Shown here: piece by piece, positions 24,385-34,068 of the stretch
How positions within the stretch are numbered: the first letter of the stretch is position 1
Layout: each line of letters starts with the position of its first letter
Source: Massilia sp. Root351
Lineage (GTDB): Bacteria; Pseudomonadota; Gammaproteobacteria; Burkholderiales; Burkholderiaceae_D
Assembly (NCBI RefSeq): GCF_001425045.1
Contig: NZ_LMDJ01000012.1
Coordinates: forward strand, 298,141 to 362,140
Length of the DNA: 64,000 nt
Direction of reading: 5' to 3'
The notes under the pieces: generated by a model
Database searches by the model: none
Seen by the model: the letters and a program-made list of their open reading frames with translations, nothing else
Told to the model about the DNA's origin: nothing
Made by a program: the position numbers and the translations under genes

Positions 24385-25517
24385 TGCGCCACCTTCCAGG
24401 CATCGTAACCGTACACCCAGTCCGCGTTACCGCCTTCGCGCAGCCAGTTGTTGCCGCGCGATCCGAGCTGGATTTTCGAGGTGCGCTCGATGCGCAGCGC
24501 TTCGAAGCGGCGCAGCGCAGCGGCGATGCCGGCAGCTTCCCGCACATCGCGCAGCGTGCAAGCCAGCACCACGCCGTCTTCGATGGCCATGCCTGCGCCC
24601 TGCGCCATGAAAGGCATCATCGGATGCGCGGCGTCGCCCAGCACGACCATGCTGCCTTGGGACCAGGCGGGCAGCGGGTCGCGTTCGTACAGGGCGGTCT
24701 TGAGCACTTCGTCGCAGGCGTCCAGCATGGCGCGTGCATGCGGGTGGAAGGCGGCGTAGCTGTCGCGCAGCTCCTGCACGCTGCCTTGCGTGGTCCAGGA
24801 TTCGAGCTGCCAGCTTTCCTGCGCGGTGGTGGCGAAGATGAAGATGTCCTTGCCGGCATTGAGCGGGAAGGTGACGATCTGGCTTTCGGGCGTTGGGCCC
24901 CACCATTTTGTGAACGCTTGCAGGTTGGGGATGCCGGCCAGGCGCTCGGCGGGAACCACGGCGCGGTAGGCCACCACGCCGGTGAAGCGCGGCTGCTCCT
25001 GACCGAACATGGCGCTGCGCACTGCGGAGTGGATGCCGTCCGCGCCGACCAGCAGGTCGAATTCGTGGCGGCTGCCGTCGGCGAAGGAAACGGCAGCGCC
25101 CTGCCCTGCTGCGCTGATGTCCTTGACGTGCTTGCCGAACAGGACGCGCTCGACCGGGAAGGCGGCGGCCAGCGATGCGAGCAGGTCGGCGCGGTGGATG
25201 GTCAGTTGCGGCGCGCCGTATTTCTGTTCGGCGGTGTCGCCCATTGCCAGGCGCGAGGTCTCTTCGCCGCTGTCCCAGGTGCGGCTGATGCGGTGCGTGG
25301 GGCGCGCCGCGGTGCGGCGCACGCCTTCGGGAATGCCCAGGCCGAGGCCGTCCAGCGCGCGCACGGCGTTGGGGGTGAGGTTGATGTCGGCGCCGACGCG
25401 CAGGAATTGCCTGGTTTGTTCGAAGACCACGACGTCGTGGCCCATGTCGCGCAGGGCGATGGCGGCGGCCAGGCCGCCGATGCCGGCGCCGGCGATGCCG
25501 ATGTTGAGTTTGCTCAT
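24381..25517 (-). CDS. FAD-dependent aromatic monooxygenase (salicylate hydroxylase-like)
   Basis: A 378-aa class A flavoprotein hydroxylase. The dinucleotide site is GIAGAGIGGLAAAIAL (residues 6-21), the DG motif is GADGIHSAV, and the second FAD motif is VVLGDAAHPMMPFMAQGAG. This is the UbiH/NahG/NicC superfamily that hydroxylates phenolic or N-heteroaromatic acids using NAD(P)H and oxygen. The ATG at 25517 is preferred over an upstream in-frame start because it directly precedes the FAD motif. It is divergent from an IclR regulator and coupled to the MBL gene. The substrate is unknown. Confidence 0.88.
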   Translation of the reverse strand: MSKLNIGIAGAGIGGLAAAIALRDMGHDVVVFEQTRQFLRVGADINLTPNAVRALDGLGLGIPEGVRRTAARPTHRISRTWDSGEETSRLAMGDTAEQKYGAPQLTIHRADLLASLAAAFPVERVLFGKHVKDISAAGQGAAVSFADGSRHEFDLLVGADGIHSAVRSAMFGQEQPRFTGVVAYRAVVPAERLAGIPNLQAFTKWWGPTPESQIVTFPLNAGKDIFIFATTAQESWQLESWTTQGSVQELRDSYAAFHPHARAMLDACDEVLKTALYERDPLPAWSQGSMVVLGDAAHPMMPFMAQGAGMAIEDGVVLACTLRDVREAAGIAAALRRFEALRIERTSKIQLGSRGNNWLREGGNADWVYGYDAWKVAQ

Positions 25518-25592
25518 GGTTTGTCTCCGTTGGGGTTGCAAGGTGGATTGACTATAGCAATGCTCTTTTTTCTTGTGCGTTTTTTGTTCAAT

Positions 25593-25610
25593 ATGTTCAA
25601 ATATGAACAT
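25593..25610. promoter_or_regulatory. palindromic operator between the monooxygenase and IclR genes
   Basis: ATGTTCAAATATGAACAT is an 18-bp inverted repeat with one mismatched pair. A further direct half site TGTTCA lies just to the left (25585-25590), giving three half sites. It sits 11 bp before the IclR start codon and in the divergent promoter region, so it is probably the binding site of that IclR protein and controls both genes. Confidence 0.55.
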
Positions 25611-25621
25611 ATGGAGGATTT

Positions 25622-26383
25622 ATGGCGGATGATGAAGCGAAAGGCGGGGCGGTGGCCCGGGCGTTCGGCTTGCTGGCGTATGTGGCGGCGGGCGGTGCGA
25701 CCGGCAATTTGAGCGCGTTGGCGAGGGACGTGGGTATCAATCGGATTACGGCGGCGCGGCTGCTGGCGACGCTGGAGGATGAGGGGATGCTGGAGGCGCT
25801 GCCGCAGGGCGGACATCGGATCGGGCTGCGGTTTCTGGGGCTGGCGGCGGATGCGCTGGGACAGGATGATTTGATCGGACACGGGCGCAGGCTGGTGGCT
25901 TTGTTGAGCAGGCAGGTGTGCTGGTCGGGGTATATGGTGGAGCTGGATGGGCCGTTTGCGGTGTATCTGGCAAAGGAGGTGCCGCAGACGCCGCTGGTGA
26001 GTAATATCCGGCCGGGGAGCAGGATTCCGGCTTATTTGATTGCGCCGGGACGGGTGCTGATGGCGCGGCGGCCGAGGGAGTTGTGGCGCGGGTTGTATGA
26101 GGCGGCGCAGGGGGATCCGCGCGGGGCGCGCGTGACGTTTGAGGAGGCGGAGGGCATGCTGCTGGAGGCGGCCTCGCGGGATTGCTGTTGGAGTTTGGGG
26201 GCGTTTGAACAGGGGATTGATGCTTGCGCGGCGCCGGTGTTTGATGCGTCGGGCATGGCGGTGGCGGCGGTTAGTGTGGCGGGACCGAGCGATCGGCTGC
26301 GGCAGCGGCCGGGGGAGCGCGATACTATTGAGGCTGCGGTATGGGGGACTGCTGGGCGGCTGTCGGGGTTGCTGGGGACTTAG
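25622..26383 (+). CDS. IclR-family transcriptional regulator
   Basis: A 253-aa regulator with an N-terminal winged helix (LSALARDVGINRITAARLLATLEDEGML, read in parts) and a C-terminal effector domain. It has a GGAGGA ribosome binding site. It is divergent from the FAD monooxygenase, so it likely regulates the aromatic operon in response to its substrate. The codon choice differs from its neighbours, with many third-position T and G (TTT, TTG, GGG), and the local composition is a little lower in C, which may indicate different ancestry. Confidence 0.88.
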   Translation: MADDEAKGGAVARAFGLLAYVAAGGATGNLSALARDVGINRITAARLLATLEDEGMLEALPQGGHRIGLRFLGLAADALGQDDLIGHGRRLVALLSRQVCWSGYMVELDGPFAVYLAKEVPQTPLVSNIRPGSRIPAYLIAPGRVLMARRPRELWRGLYEAAQGDPRGARVTFEEAEGMLLEAASRDCCWSLGAFEQGIDACAAPVFDASGMAVAAVSVAGPSDRLRQRPGERDTIEAAVWGTAGRLSGLLGT

Positions 26384-26386
26384 GGG

Positions 26387-26458
26387 TTTTACGGCGCACT
26401 GCTGAACGGAGGATTCGCAGAGCCTCCGCGCCCCTTAGGGCGCTGCGTCTTCGAATCC
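26387..26458 (+). repeat. 72-bp structured repeat, copy A
   Basis: The unit contains a nested palindrome: outer arms GGATTCG (26411-26417) and CGAATCC (26452-26458) enclose a perfect hairpin GCGCCC-CTTA-GGGCGC. Copy B at 26542-26613 differs at a single base. A 42-bp core is repeated directly after this copy. Confidence 0.8.
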
Positions 26459-26514
26459 GGAGAGCCTCCGCGCCCCTTAGGGCGCTGCGTCTTCGAATCC
26501 CACCCTCTCCGTCC
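26459..26514 (+). repeat. core repeat copy ending in a tRNA-Ser 3-prime fragment
   Basis: This third copy of the 42-bp core (26459-26500) follows copy A in tandem. It runs into TTCGAATCCCACCCTCTCCG (26492-26511), which is identical to the last 20 bases of the tRNA-Ser gene before CCA but lies in the opposite orientation to the two tRNA genes. Confidence 0.8.
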
Positions 26515-26541
26515 ATCTCTCCGTCTGGCATGTAGCTTGGC

Positions 26542-26627
26542 TTTTACGGCGCACTGCTGAACGGAGGATTCGGAGAGCCTCCGCGCCCCTTAGGGCGCTG
26601 CGTCTTCGAATCCCACCCTCTCCGTCC
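26542..26627 (+). repeat. 72-bp structured repeat, copy B, with a tRNA-Ser 3-prime fragment
   Basis: The first 72 bases match copy A except one. The copy continues into the same 20-base tRNA-Ser end (26605-26624) seen in the core copy. Outer arms GGATTCG (26566-26572) and CGAATCC (26607-26613) can pair around the GCGCCC/GGGCGC hairpin. Confidence 0.8.
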
Positions 26628-26637
26628 GGCACAAAGC

Positions 26638-26666
26638 AAAAAGCCTCCCGCAGGGGAGGCTTTTTA
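26638..26666 (-). terminator. rho-independent terminator after the tRNA-Ser genes
   Basis: GCCTCCC and GGGAGGC form a stem of seven pairs around a short loop, flanked by A-run and T-run on both sides. It can therefore end transcripts in both directions. It lies 9 bp past the CCA end of the nearer tRNA-Ser gene. Confidence 0.85.
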
Positions 26667-26672
26667 CTTTGT

Positions 26673-26764
<92 letters not shown>

Positions 26765-26795
26765 TGGTACGGCATTTTCCTACAGCAGCTTGTTG

Positions 26796-26885
<90 letters not shown>

Positions 26886-26951
26886 GTTTTCCCACTAGCT
26901 GCTGCGAGAAGGCAAGATTATAGCAGGCCTTTGCAGAAAGGGAAGGACTAT

Positions 26952-28509
<1,558 letters not shown>

Positions 28510-28654
28510 TTCAAGCTCCTTGGTGGTTGGGGACTGCGTTGTGTTCGGCGATGATTGAACTGTACCTAAAGGCTCCCCGCCCTACCACGGGCGTGCGATG
28601 AAGCGCAAAAAACGGGGGATGAAACGCAAAAAAAGGCCCAAATACGGAGCCAGT

Positions 28655-28713
28655 CTCAGCCGCATCCCCCCCACTTCGGGGTCTGACCCCGAGGTACGGA
28701 CAATGCGGCTGAG
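28655..28713. repeat. palindromic repeat element 1
   Basis: The element starts CTCAGCCGCAT and ends ATGCGGCTGAG, which are perfect arms. Its centre is a hairpin CGGGGTC-TGA-CCCCG within ACTTCGGGGTCTGACCCCG. A second copy at 28814-28873 has the same arms. Together they fill most of the 392-bp gap between the small secreted protein and the MocR gene; I see no gene in this gap. Confidence 0.75.
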
Positions 28714-28813
28714 GTCGCCTATAGGACTACGCTTAACCGTGTAGGGAAAAATCAGGCGACGCGGTAGGCCAATGTGAAGATCTGCGAGGCGGGGCCTCGT
28801 GTGCTTGAGCGGG

Positions 28814-28873
28814 CTCAGCCGCATTTCACCCTACTTCGGGGTCTGACCCCGAAGTGGATGGAATGCGGCTGAG
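28814..28873. repeat. palindromic repeat element 2
   Basis: This copy has the same CTCAGCCGCAT/ATGCGGCTGAG arms and the centre ACTTCGGGGTCTGACCCCGAAGT, here a longer perfect palindrome than in element 1. The sequence GCTTA with nearby G-rich tails follows both copies. It could serve as a bidirectional terminator or be a mobile REP-like unit. Confidence 0.75.
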
Positions 28874-28901
28874 ATCGCTCGTAGGAAGGCGCTTAGCGGT
28901 G

Positions 28902-30344
28902 TCAGGCGGCGCGGGGGGCGGGGGTGGCGGAGGCGCGGTGCACGAGGGCGCCGAGGCGGGCGATGGCGCTCTCTACGGCCGGACTCCAGGGGTTGCCGCA
29001 GTTGAGGCGCAGGCAGTTGCTGAACTTGCCGCTGGCGGAGAAGAGCTGGCCGGGCATGAAGGCGATGCCTTGCCCTACCGCTTGCCGGTGCAGCATCAAC
29101 GCGTCCACCTGGGCCGGCATTTGCACCCACAGCACGAAGCCGCCTTGCGGTTCGGAGATCGAGCATTCGTGCGGGAAGCTGGCGGCGACGGCGTCGGACA
29201 TGCGGCAGATGCGCTGCGCCAGCGCGCGCCGCATCTTGCGCACCTGGAGTTCGTAACTGCTGCCGGTGAGGAAGTCAGCCAGCACGGCCTGGAAGAATTG
29301 GCTGGTGGCGCCGCTCGATACCATCTTCAGCAGCGTCACTTCCTGCGCCCAGCGCCCCGCCACCACGTAGCCCACCCGCGAGGCGGGCGTGACGGCTTTG
29401 GAGAACGATGAGCACAACAGCACGTGCCCCGTGCTGTCGTAGGCCTTGATGGGCCAGGGCCGCTCGGCCGCAAAGCACAGGTCGCGGTAAATGTCGTCTT
29501 CGATCAGCGGGACGTCGTGCTGGGACAGCAGCGCGGCCAGGCGCTTCTTGTTCTCCTCGGGCATGACGCAGCCAAGCGGGTTATTGGCATTGGGGACGAA
29601 CAGGCACGCTTGCACCAGCCCGGCATTGAAGGCCAACTCCAGCGCGTCGATCGAGGGGCCGGTTTTCGGGTGGGTTGGAATTTCCAGCGCTTTCATGCCC
29701 AGGCTTTCGATCAACTGCAGCAGCACGAAGTAGGTCGCCGATTCGATGGCGATGGTGTCGCCGGGCTTGGCAACCGCCCGCAGGCACAGGCTGATGGCTT
29801 CCGTGCACGAACTGGTGACGACGATCTCGGCCGGGTCGGGCCGCCCCCAGTCGAGCGCGCGCCGCATGATCTGGCGCACGAAGGCCGGTTCATTGGTCTC
29901 GAAGCAGCTGACCCGCGCCAGCAGCGCCGGCTCGCGCCGCGCCACGGCCGCCACGGTTTTCTGCACCCGCTTGATGGGCAGCAGCTCGTCCGGCGGCCAG
30001 GCGGAGCCCAGGTGCACCATGCCGGGCGCTTCATTCTCTTTCAGCACCCGCATCAGCAGGCTGGTGATGCCGACATATTCGGGCTCTTTCAGCTGCTCGG
30101 CGTCCGCCATCACGGACGACAGCAGGCGGGCGCGGTGGCGCACGTAGTAGCCGGCCTGCGGCCGCGCCTCGATCAGGCCGCGGTCTTCCATCAGCCGCAG
30201 CGCCTGCAGCACGGTGCTGACCGAGAGGCGCTTTTGCTGCGCCAGGTGGCGGATGGACGGCAGCCGGTCGCCGGGGGCGAACACGCGGGCGGCGATGTGG
30301 GCGCCCAGCTCGTCGGCCAGCTGTTCGTACAAATGGGTTTGCAT
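28902..30344 (-). CDS. MocR-type regulator (GntR winged helix fused to aminotransferase fold)
   Basis: A 480-aa regulator. The N-terminal winged helix (LPSIRHLAQQKRLSVSTV, residues about 30-47) is followed by a PLP-dependent aminotransferase domain. The cofactor lysine is in SSFSKAVTPASR, and PNANNPLG is the usual substrate-loop motif. The ATG at 30344 is chosen over the ATG at 30350 because GGAGGG is seven bases before it. MocR proteins sense pyridoxal phosphate or amino compounds. It is divergent from a DUF2917 gene, which it may control. Confidence 0.9.
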   Translation of the reverse strand: MQTHLYEQLADELGAHIAARVFAPGDRLPSIRHLAQQKRLSVSTVLQALRLMEDRGLIEARPQAGYYVRHRARLLSSVMADAEQLKEPEYVGITSLLMRVLKENEAPGMVHLGSAWPPDELLPIKRVQKTVAAVARREPALLARVSCFETNEPAFVRQIMRRALDWGRPDPAEIVVTSSCTEAISLCLRAVAKPGDTIAIESATYFVLLQLIESLGMKALEIPTHPKTGPSIDALELAFNAGLVQACLFVPNANNPLGCVMPEENKKRLAALLSQHDVPLIEDDIYRDLCFAAERPWPIKAYDSTGHVLLCSSFSKAVTPASRVGYVVAGRWAQEVTLLKMVSSGATSQFFQAVLADFLTGSSYELQVRKMRRALAQRICRMSDAVAASFPHECSISEPQGGFVLWVQMPAQVDALMLHRQAVGQGIAFMPGQLFSASGKFSNCLRLNCGNPWSPAVESAIARLGALVHRASATPAPRAA

Positions 30345-30527
30345 GGACATCCCTCCATTGTGGCGAGCGCGCGCGGCGCGGCACAGGTACAGCGGTGCGT
30401 TTTTTCGACCAGCACAGTTTAGCCGAACCGACGCTGTATACGTCACAATTGAGGTTTGTTGCATCTGTTATGGTCGCCACGCCGGGGCTATGCTGGAGGC
30501 ATGAATCATCGCCACCAGGAGAGCAGC

Positions 30528-30878
30528 ATGAAAGCCCGTACCCAGCCCTACGCCGAATACACGCTGAGCAGCGACACCCCACTGCGTCTGGAGGATGCGG
30601 GCGGCCGCGTGCTGGAGGGCGTGGCCGGCGTGACCTGGATTACCGCTTACGGCCAGGCCACCGACTTCCTGCTGCGCCCCGGCCAGCGCTTCGTGGTGCC
30701 GAACGATGGCCTGACGCTGGTGGACGCGATCGGCAGCAGCCGCATCCGGCTGGCGGCGGCACCGGCGCAGAGCTGGCGCCACCGCGTGCTGCGCGAGGGC
30801 CACGCGCGGCTGGCGGAATCCATGACGCGCCTGCGCCAGGGTTTGCAGCCTGCGCGCTGCGGGGATTTCCCGGGCTAA
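30528..30878 (+). CDS. DUF2917 family protein
   Basis: A 116-aa protein of unknown function. The core residues (about 14-70) form a small beta-rich, cupin-like module with GVTWITAYGQATDFLLRPGQ, characteristic of DUF2917. The start follows AGGAGAGCAGC. It is divergent from the MocR gene, an arrangement I recall in related betaproteobacteria. The 3-prime end overlaps the convergent hydrolase by four bases. Confidence 0.75.
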   Translation: MKARTQPYAEYTLSSDTPLRLEDAGGRVLEGVAGVTWITAYGQATDFLLRPGQRFVVPNDGLTLVDAIGSSRIRLAAAPAQSWRHRVLREGHARLAESMTRLRQGLQPARCGDFPG

Positions 30879-31669
30879 AACCCGGCCAGCCATCGCTGCA
30901 CGGCGGCGCTGAATTCGGCCGCATCTTCGTGCATCGGCCAGTGGCCGGTCTGCATGGCGATCGCGCGGCTGCCCGCCGTGGCATTCAGCTTGTCGATCCA
31001 GGCTTGCGAGTGGAACATGAAGGGCTTGCGCCGGCCATAGATGTAGAGCGTGGGGCAAGCCGGCATGGTGGCGGCGGCGCGGCGGTACGAGCCGTAGGCG
31101 CCCATCCAGGTGATGTAGTACGGGTAGTTCATCTGGCTGCCGATGGCGGCGCCGTCCACCGGCACCTTCATGGCCTTGGCCATCATGCGCGACATGCCGT
31201 CGCCGGCGGTACCGCCGATGCGCCAGGCCAGCGCCAGCCACAGCTGGTAGCCAACGATGGCGAGCTTGGCGCCCAGGCCCAGCCCGGCGCGGTACTCGGG
31301 CGTGAGCGCGTCGCCCACATCCACCGAGACGATGCGCGACACCAGTTGCCGATGGCGCTGGGCGAACTCGGTGCCGAAAATGCTGCCCCAGTCGTGCTGC
31401 AGCAGGATCACCGGCCGGTCCGGACTGGCCAGGCGTGCGATGCGTTCGATCAGCGCGGTCATGTCGTCCAGCGAACAGGGGCGGCGCGGCTTGCCCAGAT
31501 CGAAGCCGGGCAGCGTGAAGCGCACGCAGCGGTACTGCCGGCGCAATGCGGCCACCTGGCCATCCCACAGGCGGTGCGTGTCGGGCCAGCCGTGCAGCAT
31601 CAGCACGGTCTCGTCGCCTTCGCCTTCCACCAGCACATCGATGCCGTCCACCGCGAATGTGTGCTGCAT
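30875..31669 (-). CDS. alpha/beta hydrolase
   Basis: A 264-aa hydrolase of the haloalkane dehalogenase/epoxide hydrolase-like branch. HGWPDTHRLWD gives the oxyanion region, and the nucleophile position is in LLQHDWGSIFG, where Asp replaces the common Ser, as in epoxide hydrolases and dehalogenases. The C-terminal histidine is in QTGHWPMHE. Start 31669 follows GGAAGGCGAGGC. It is divergent from a GntR regulator. The substrate is not known. Confidence 0.87.
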   Translation of the reverse strand: MQHTFAVDGIDVLVEGEGDETVLMLHGWPDTHRLWDGQVAALRRQYRCVRFTLPGFDLGKPRRPCSLDDMTALIERIARLASPDRPVILLQHDWGSIFGTEFAQRHRQLVSRIVSVDVGDALTPEYRAGLGLGAKLAIVGYQLWLALAWRIGGTAGDGMSRMMAKAMKVPVDGAAIGSQMNYPYYITWMGAYGSYRRAAATMPACPTLYIYGRRKPFMFHSQAWIDKLNATAGSRAIAMQTGHWPMHEDAAEFSAAVQRWLAGF

Positions 31670-31697
31670 GCCTCGCCTTCCATTGTCAAAAGAGTAG

Positions 31698-31734
31698 CAA
31701 TCATAGCCAATAAATAGCCATCCATGTATGATTG
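31698..31734. promoter_or_regulatory. inverted repeat between the hydrolase and GntR genes
   Basis: Perfect 8-bp arms CAATCATA (31698-31705) and TATGATTG (31727-31734) are separated by 21 bp. They lie in the divergent promoter region of the alpha/beta hydrolase and the GntR gene. This is a possible operator, but the spacing is wide for a GntR dimer. Confidence 0.35.
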
Positions 31735-31758
31735 AGCATTGATTACTGCTACGGCTCC

Positions 31759-32463
31759 ATGCAAACGTCCATCGTCGCCATCGAAGAAAAACAGAGCAGT
31801 GGCGAGAGCTCGAACGACATCGCAAACCACATCGCGGAGGCCATCGCGGCGCGCAAGCTGCCGCCGGGGACCAAGCTGCGCGAGGAAGCTTTGTCGCGCC
31901 TGTACTCGGTGAGCCGCACCAAGATCCGCGCGGCGCTGCTGATCCTGTCCAAAGATAAGCTGATCCAGATGGTGCCGGACAAGGGCGCCTTCGTCAGCCA
32001 GCCGAGCGAGAAGGAGTCGCGCGACATCTTCGCGGCGCGCCGCATTTTGGAGGCGGCGCTGGCGCGGGAGTTCGTGGCCAAGGCCAAGCCCGCCGACTAC
32101 CAGGTGCTGGAGCGGCATTTGAAGATGGAGCGCGAGGCGCTGGGCGATCACAAGGTACGCTCACAGTTGCTGGGTGACTTCCACGTGCTGCTGGCGGACG
32201 TGGTGGGCAACCAGGTGCTGCACGAGATGCTCAGCGAGCTGGTGGCGCGCAGCTCGCTGATCACCATGCTGTACCAGTCGGACCGCGATGCGGTGTGCTC
32301 GTCGAACGAGCACGAGGAGTTCCTGGTGGCGGCCAAGTCGGGCGACGCCGACCTGGCCGCGCAGCTGATGCTGGAGCATCTGCTGCACGTGGAGGGCGCG
32401 CTGCGCTTCGACAGCAGCGGCGCAGCGCCGGACAAGGATCTGGTTGCGGCGCTGCTGAAGTAG
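31759..32463 (+). CDS. GntR-family regulator with FCD-type effector domain
   Basis: A 234-aa regulator. The N-terminal winged helix includes LPPGTKLREEALSRLYSVSR (about residues 40-59), and the all-helical C-terminal part (from about 85) fits the FCD domain, with its histidine and aspartate positions in LLGDFHVLLAD and HEEFLVA. The ATG at 31759 is preferred to an upstream TTG. It is followed by the 8-oxoguanine deaminase and NCS2 permease genes on the other strand, so it may regulate either these or the hydrolase. Confidence 0.85.
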   Translation: MQTSIVAIEEKQSSGESSNDIANHIAEAIAARKLPPGTKLREEALSRLYSVSRTKIRAALLILSKDKLIQMVPDKGAFVSQPSEKESRDIFAARRILEAALAREFVAKAKPADYQVLERHLKMEREALGDHKVRSQLLGDFHVLLADVVGNQVLHEMLSELVARSSLITMLYQSDRDAVCSSNEHEEFLVAAKSGDADLAAQLMLEHLLHVEGALRFDSSGAAPDKDLVAALLK

Positions 32464-32563
32464 CGCCGCATTGCGCTTTGCTCGGCGCGCCCCGCCGATC
32501 CCCCCCATTCCCCTCCCCCGCACGGGCCCGCAGGGCGGATTGGCCGAAGGCGCAACCCGCCGC

Positions 32564-33940
32564 TTACGCCACCTTGCGCGCGCCGGTCGCCAGCGCCAGT
32601 TCGTGCGCCAGCGAGTTGTGGCGCTCGATCACAATCGGCAAATCCACCGTCTGCAGCAGCCCGTCCCGCACCACCACTTTGCCGTTGATGATGCTGTGCG
32701 TGACGTTGGACGGCGTGCAGAACACCAGCGCCGCCACCGGGTCGTGCAGCGCGCCGGCAAATCCGATCTGGTCCAGCTTGAAGGTGATGATGTCGGCCGC
32801 CATGCCGGGCTTGAGCGCGCCGATGTCGTCGCGGTTGAGCACCTTGGCGCCGCCCAGCGTGGCCAGCTCCAGCGCCTGGCGCGCGGTCATGGCGTCCGGG
32901 CCGAAGCCGACCCGCTGCAGCAGCATCGCTTGCCGCACTTCGCCCAGCATGTGGCCCGCGTCGTTGGACGCGCAGCCGTCCACGCCCAGGCCGACGGGCA
33001 CGCCGGCGTCCACCATCTTGCGGATCGGCGCGATGCCCGAAGCGAGGCGCATGTTGGAGCAAGGGCAGTGCGCGATGCCGGTGCCGGTCTTGGCGAACAT
33101 GTAGACGCCGTCGTCGTCCAGCTGCACGCAGTGCGCGTGCCATACGTCGTGCCCCACCCAGCCGCAGTCCTCGGCGTATTGCGCAGGGGTCATGTTGAAC
33201 TTCTCGCGGCTGTAGGCGATGTCGTTGACGTTCTCCGCCAGGTGGGTGTGCAGCGACACGCCGTAGCTGCGCGCCATGCTGGCCGCTTCCTTCATCAGGT
33301 CGCGCGACACGGAGAACGGCGAGCACGGCGCCACCACGATGCGCTGCATCGCATAGCGGCTGGCGTCGTGGTAGGTTTCGATCAGGCGCTGGGTGTCCTT
33401 CAGGATGGCGCCCTCCTCTTCCACCACGCGGTCCGGCGGCAGCCCCCCCTTGGACTGGCCCACGCTCATGGAGCCGCGCGCGGCGTGGAAGCGCATGCCG
33501 ATCTTCTTCGCCGCTTCGATGCTGTCGTCCAGGCGGCAGTTGTTCGGATAGATATACAGATGGTCACTGCTGGTGGTGCAGCCGGACAGCATCAGCTCGG
33601 ACATGGCTGTCAGCGTGGATACGTGCACCATCTCGCTGGTAAGGTTGGCCCAGATCGGGTACAGGTTGGTGAGCCAGTTGAACAACTCGCCGTTCTGCGC
33701 GGTGGGGATCACGCGCGTCAGGCTTTGGTACATATGGTGGTGGGTGTTTACCAGGCCGGGCATGACCACCTGGCCGCTGGCGTCGATCACTTCGTCGGCC
33801 TGCTGCGGCAAGTCGGCCGTCAAGCCCACCTGTTCGATCACGTTGTCGCGCACGAAGATGGCGCCGTTGTCGATTTCGCGGCGCTGTTCGTCCATGGTCA
33901 CCACCACGCGCGCATTTTTGATCAAGAGAGTTTTAGTCAT
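32564..33940 (-). CDS. 8-oxoguanine deaminase (amidohydrolase family)
   Basis: A 458-aa metal-dependent deaminase. The metal site begins with VNTHHHMYQSLTRV, followed by HTHLAE, a later histidine in WHAHCVQ, and the aspartate in GVDGCASND. This set matches the PA0142/AtzB-related amidohydrolases that convert 8-oxoguanine to urate; other members act on guanine or triazines. It lies downstream of a purine-type NCS2 permease in the same direction, which supports purine catabolism. Specificity cannot be proven from sequence alone. Confidence 0.85.
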   Translation of the reverse strand: MTKTLLIKNARVVVTMDEQRREIDNGAIFVRDNVIEQVGLTADLPQQADEVIDASGQVVMPGLVNTHHHMYQSLTRVIPTAQNGELFNWLTNLYPIWANLTSEMVHVSTLTAMSELMLSGCTTSSDHLYIYPNNCRLDDSIEAAKKIGMRFHAARGSMSVGQSKGGLPPDRVVEEEGAILKDTQRLIETYHDASRYAMQRIVVAPCSPFSVSRDLMKEAASMARSYGVSLHTHLAENVNDIAYSREKFNMTPAQYAEDCGWVGHDVWHAHCVQLDDDGVYMFAKTGTGIAHCPCSNMRLASGIAPIRKMVDAGVPVGLGVDGCASNDAGHMLGEVRQAMLLQRVGFGPDAMTARQALELATLGGAKVLNRDDIGALKPGMAADIITFKLDQIGFAGALHDPVAALVFCTPSNVTHSIINGKVVVRDGLLQTVDLPIVIERHNSLAHELALATGARKVA

Positions 33941-33966
33941 TTTATGAAGTCCTTGGAATGATTAAA

Positions 33967-34004
33967 CACTGCGGAAACAATGCGCGGGCACTGCGGAAAC
34001 AATG
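33967..34004. repeat. two 16-bp direct repeats upstream of the deaminase
   Basis: CACTGCGGAAACAATG occurs at 33967-33982 and exactly again at 33989-34004, a spacing of 22 bp (two helical turns). The pair lies 27-64 bp upstream of the deaminase start and just after the terminator of the permease gene. It may be an operator. Confidence 0.6.
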
Positions 34005-34038
34005 TCAAAACCGCGCCGGGTGGTCGTCACCGGCGCGG
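34005..34038 (-). terminator. rho-independent terminator after the NCS2 permease
   Basis: Read leftward, CCGCGCCGGTG pairs with CACCCGGCGCGG (one bulge) around a short loop and is followed by TTTTGACATTGTTT. It sits 31 bp past the permease stop and would separate it from the deaminase transcript. Confidence 0.75.
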
Positions 34039-34068
34039 AGGGATTACTGCTGTTTGGCGGCTACGAGC

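Noticed and set aside
26459..26514. A third tRNA-Ser gene in the opposite direction.
   Set aside because: Only the last 20 bases match. There is no D arm, anticodon arm or normal T stem, so it is a fragment within a repeat.
28655..28873. A short CRISPR array.
   Set aside because: There are only two units, each palindromic with long arms, and the sequence between them is about 100 bp. There are no cas genes nearby.
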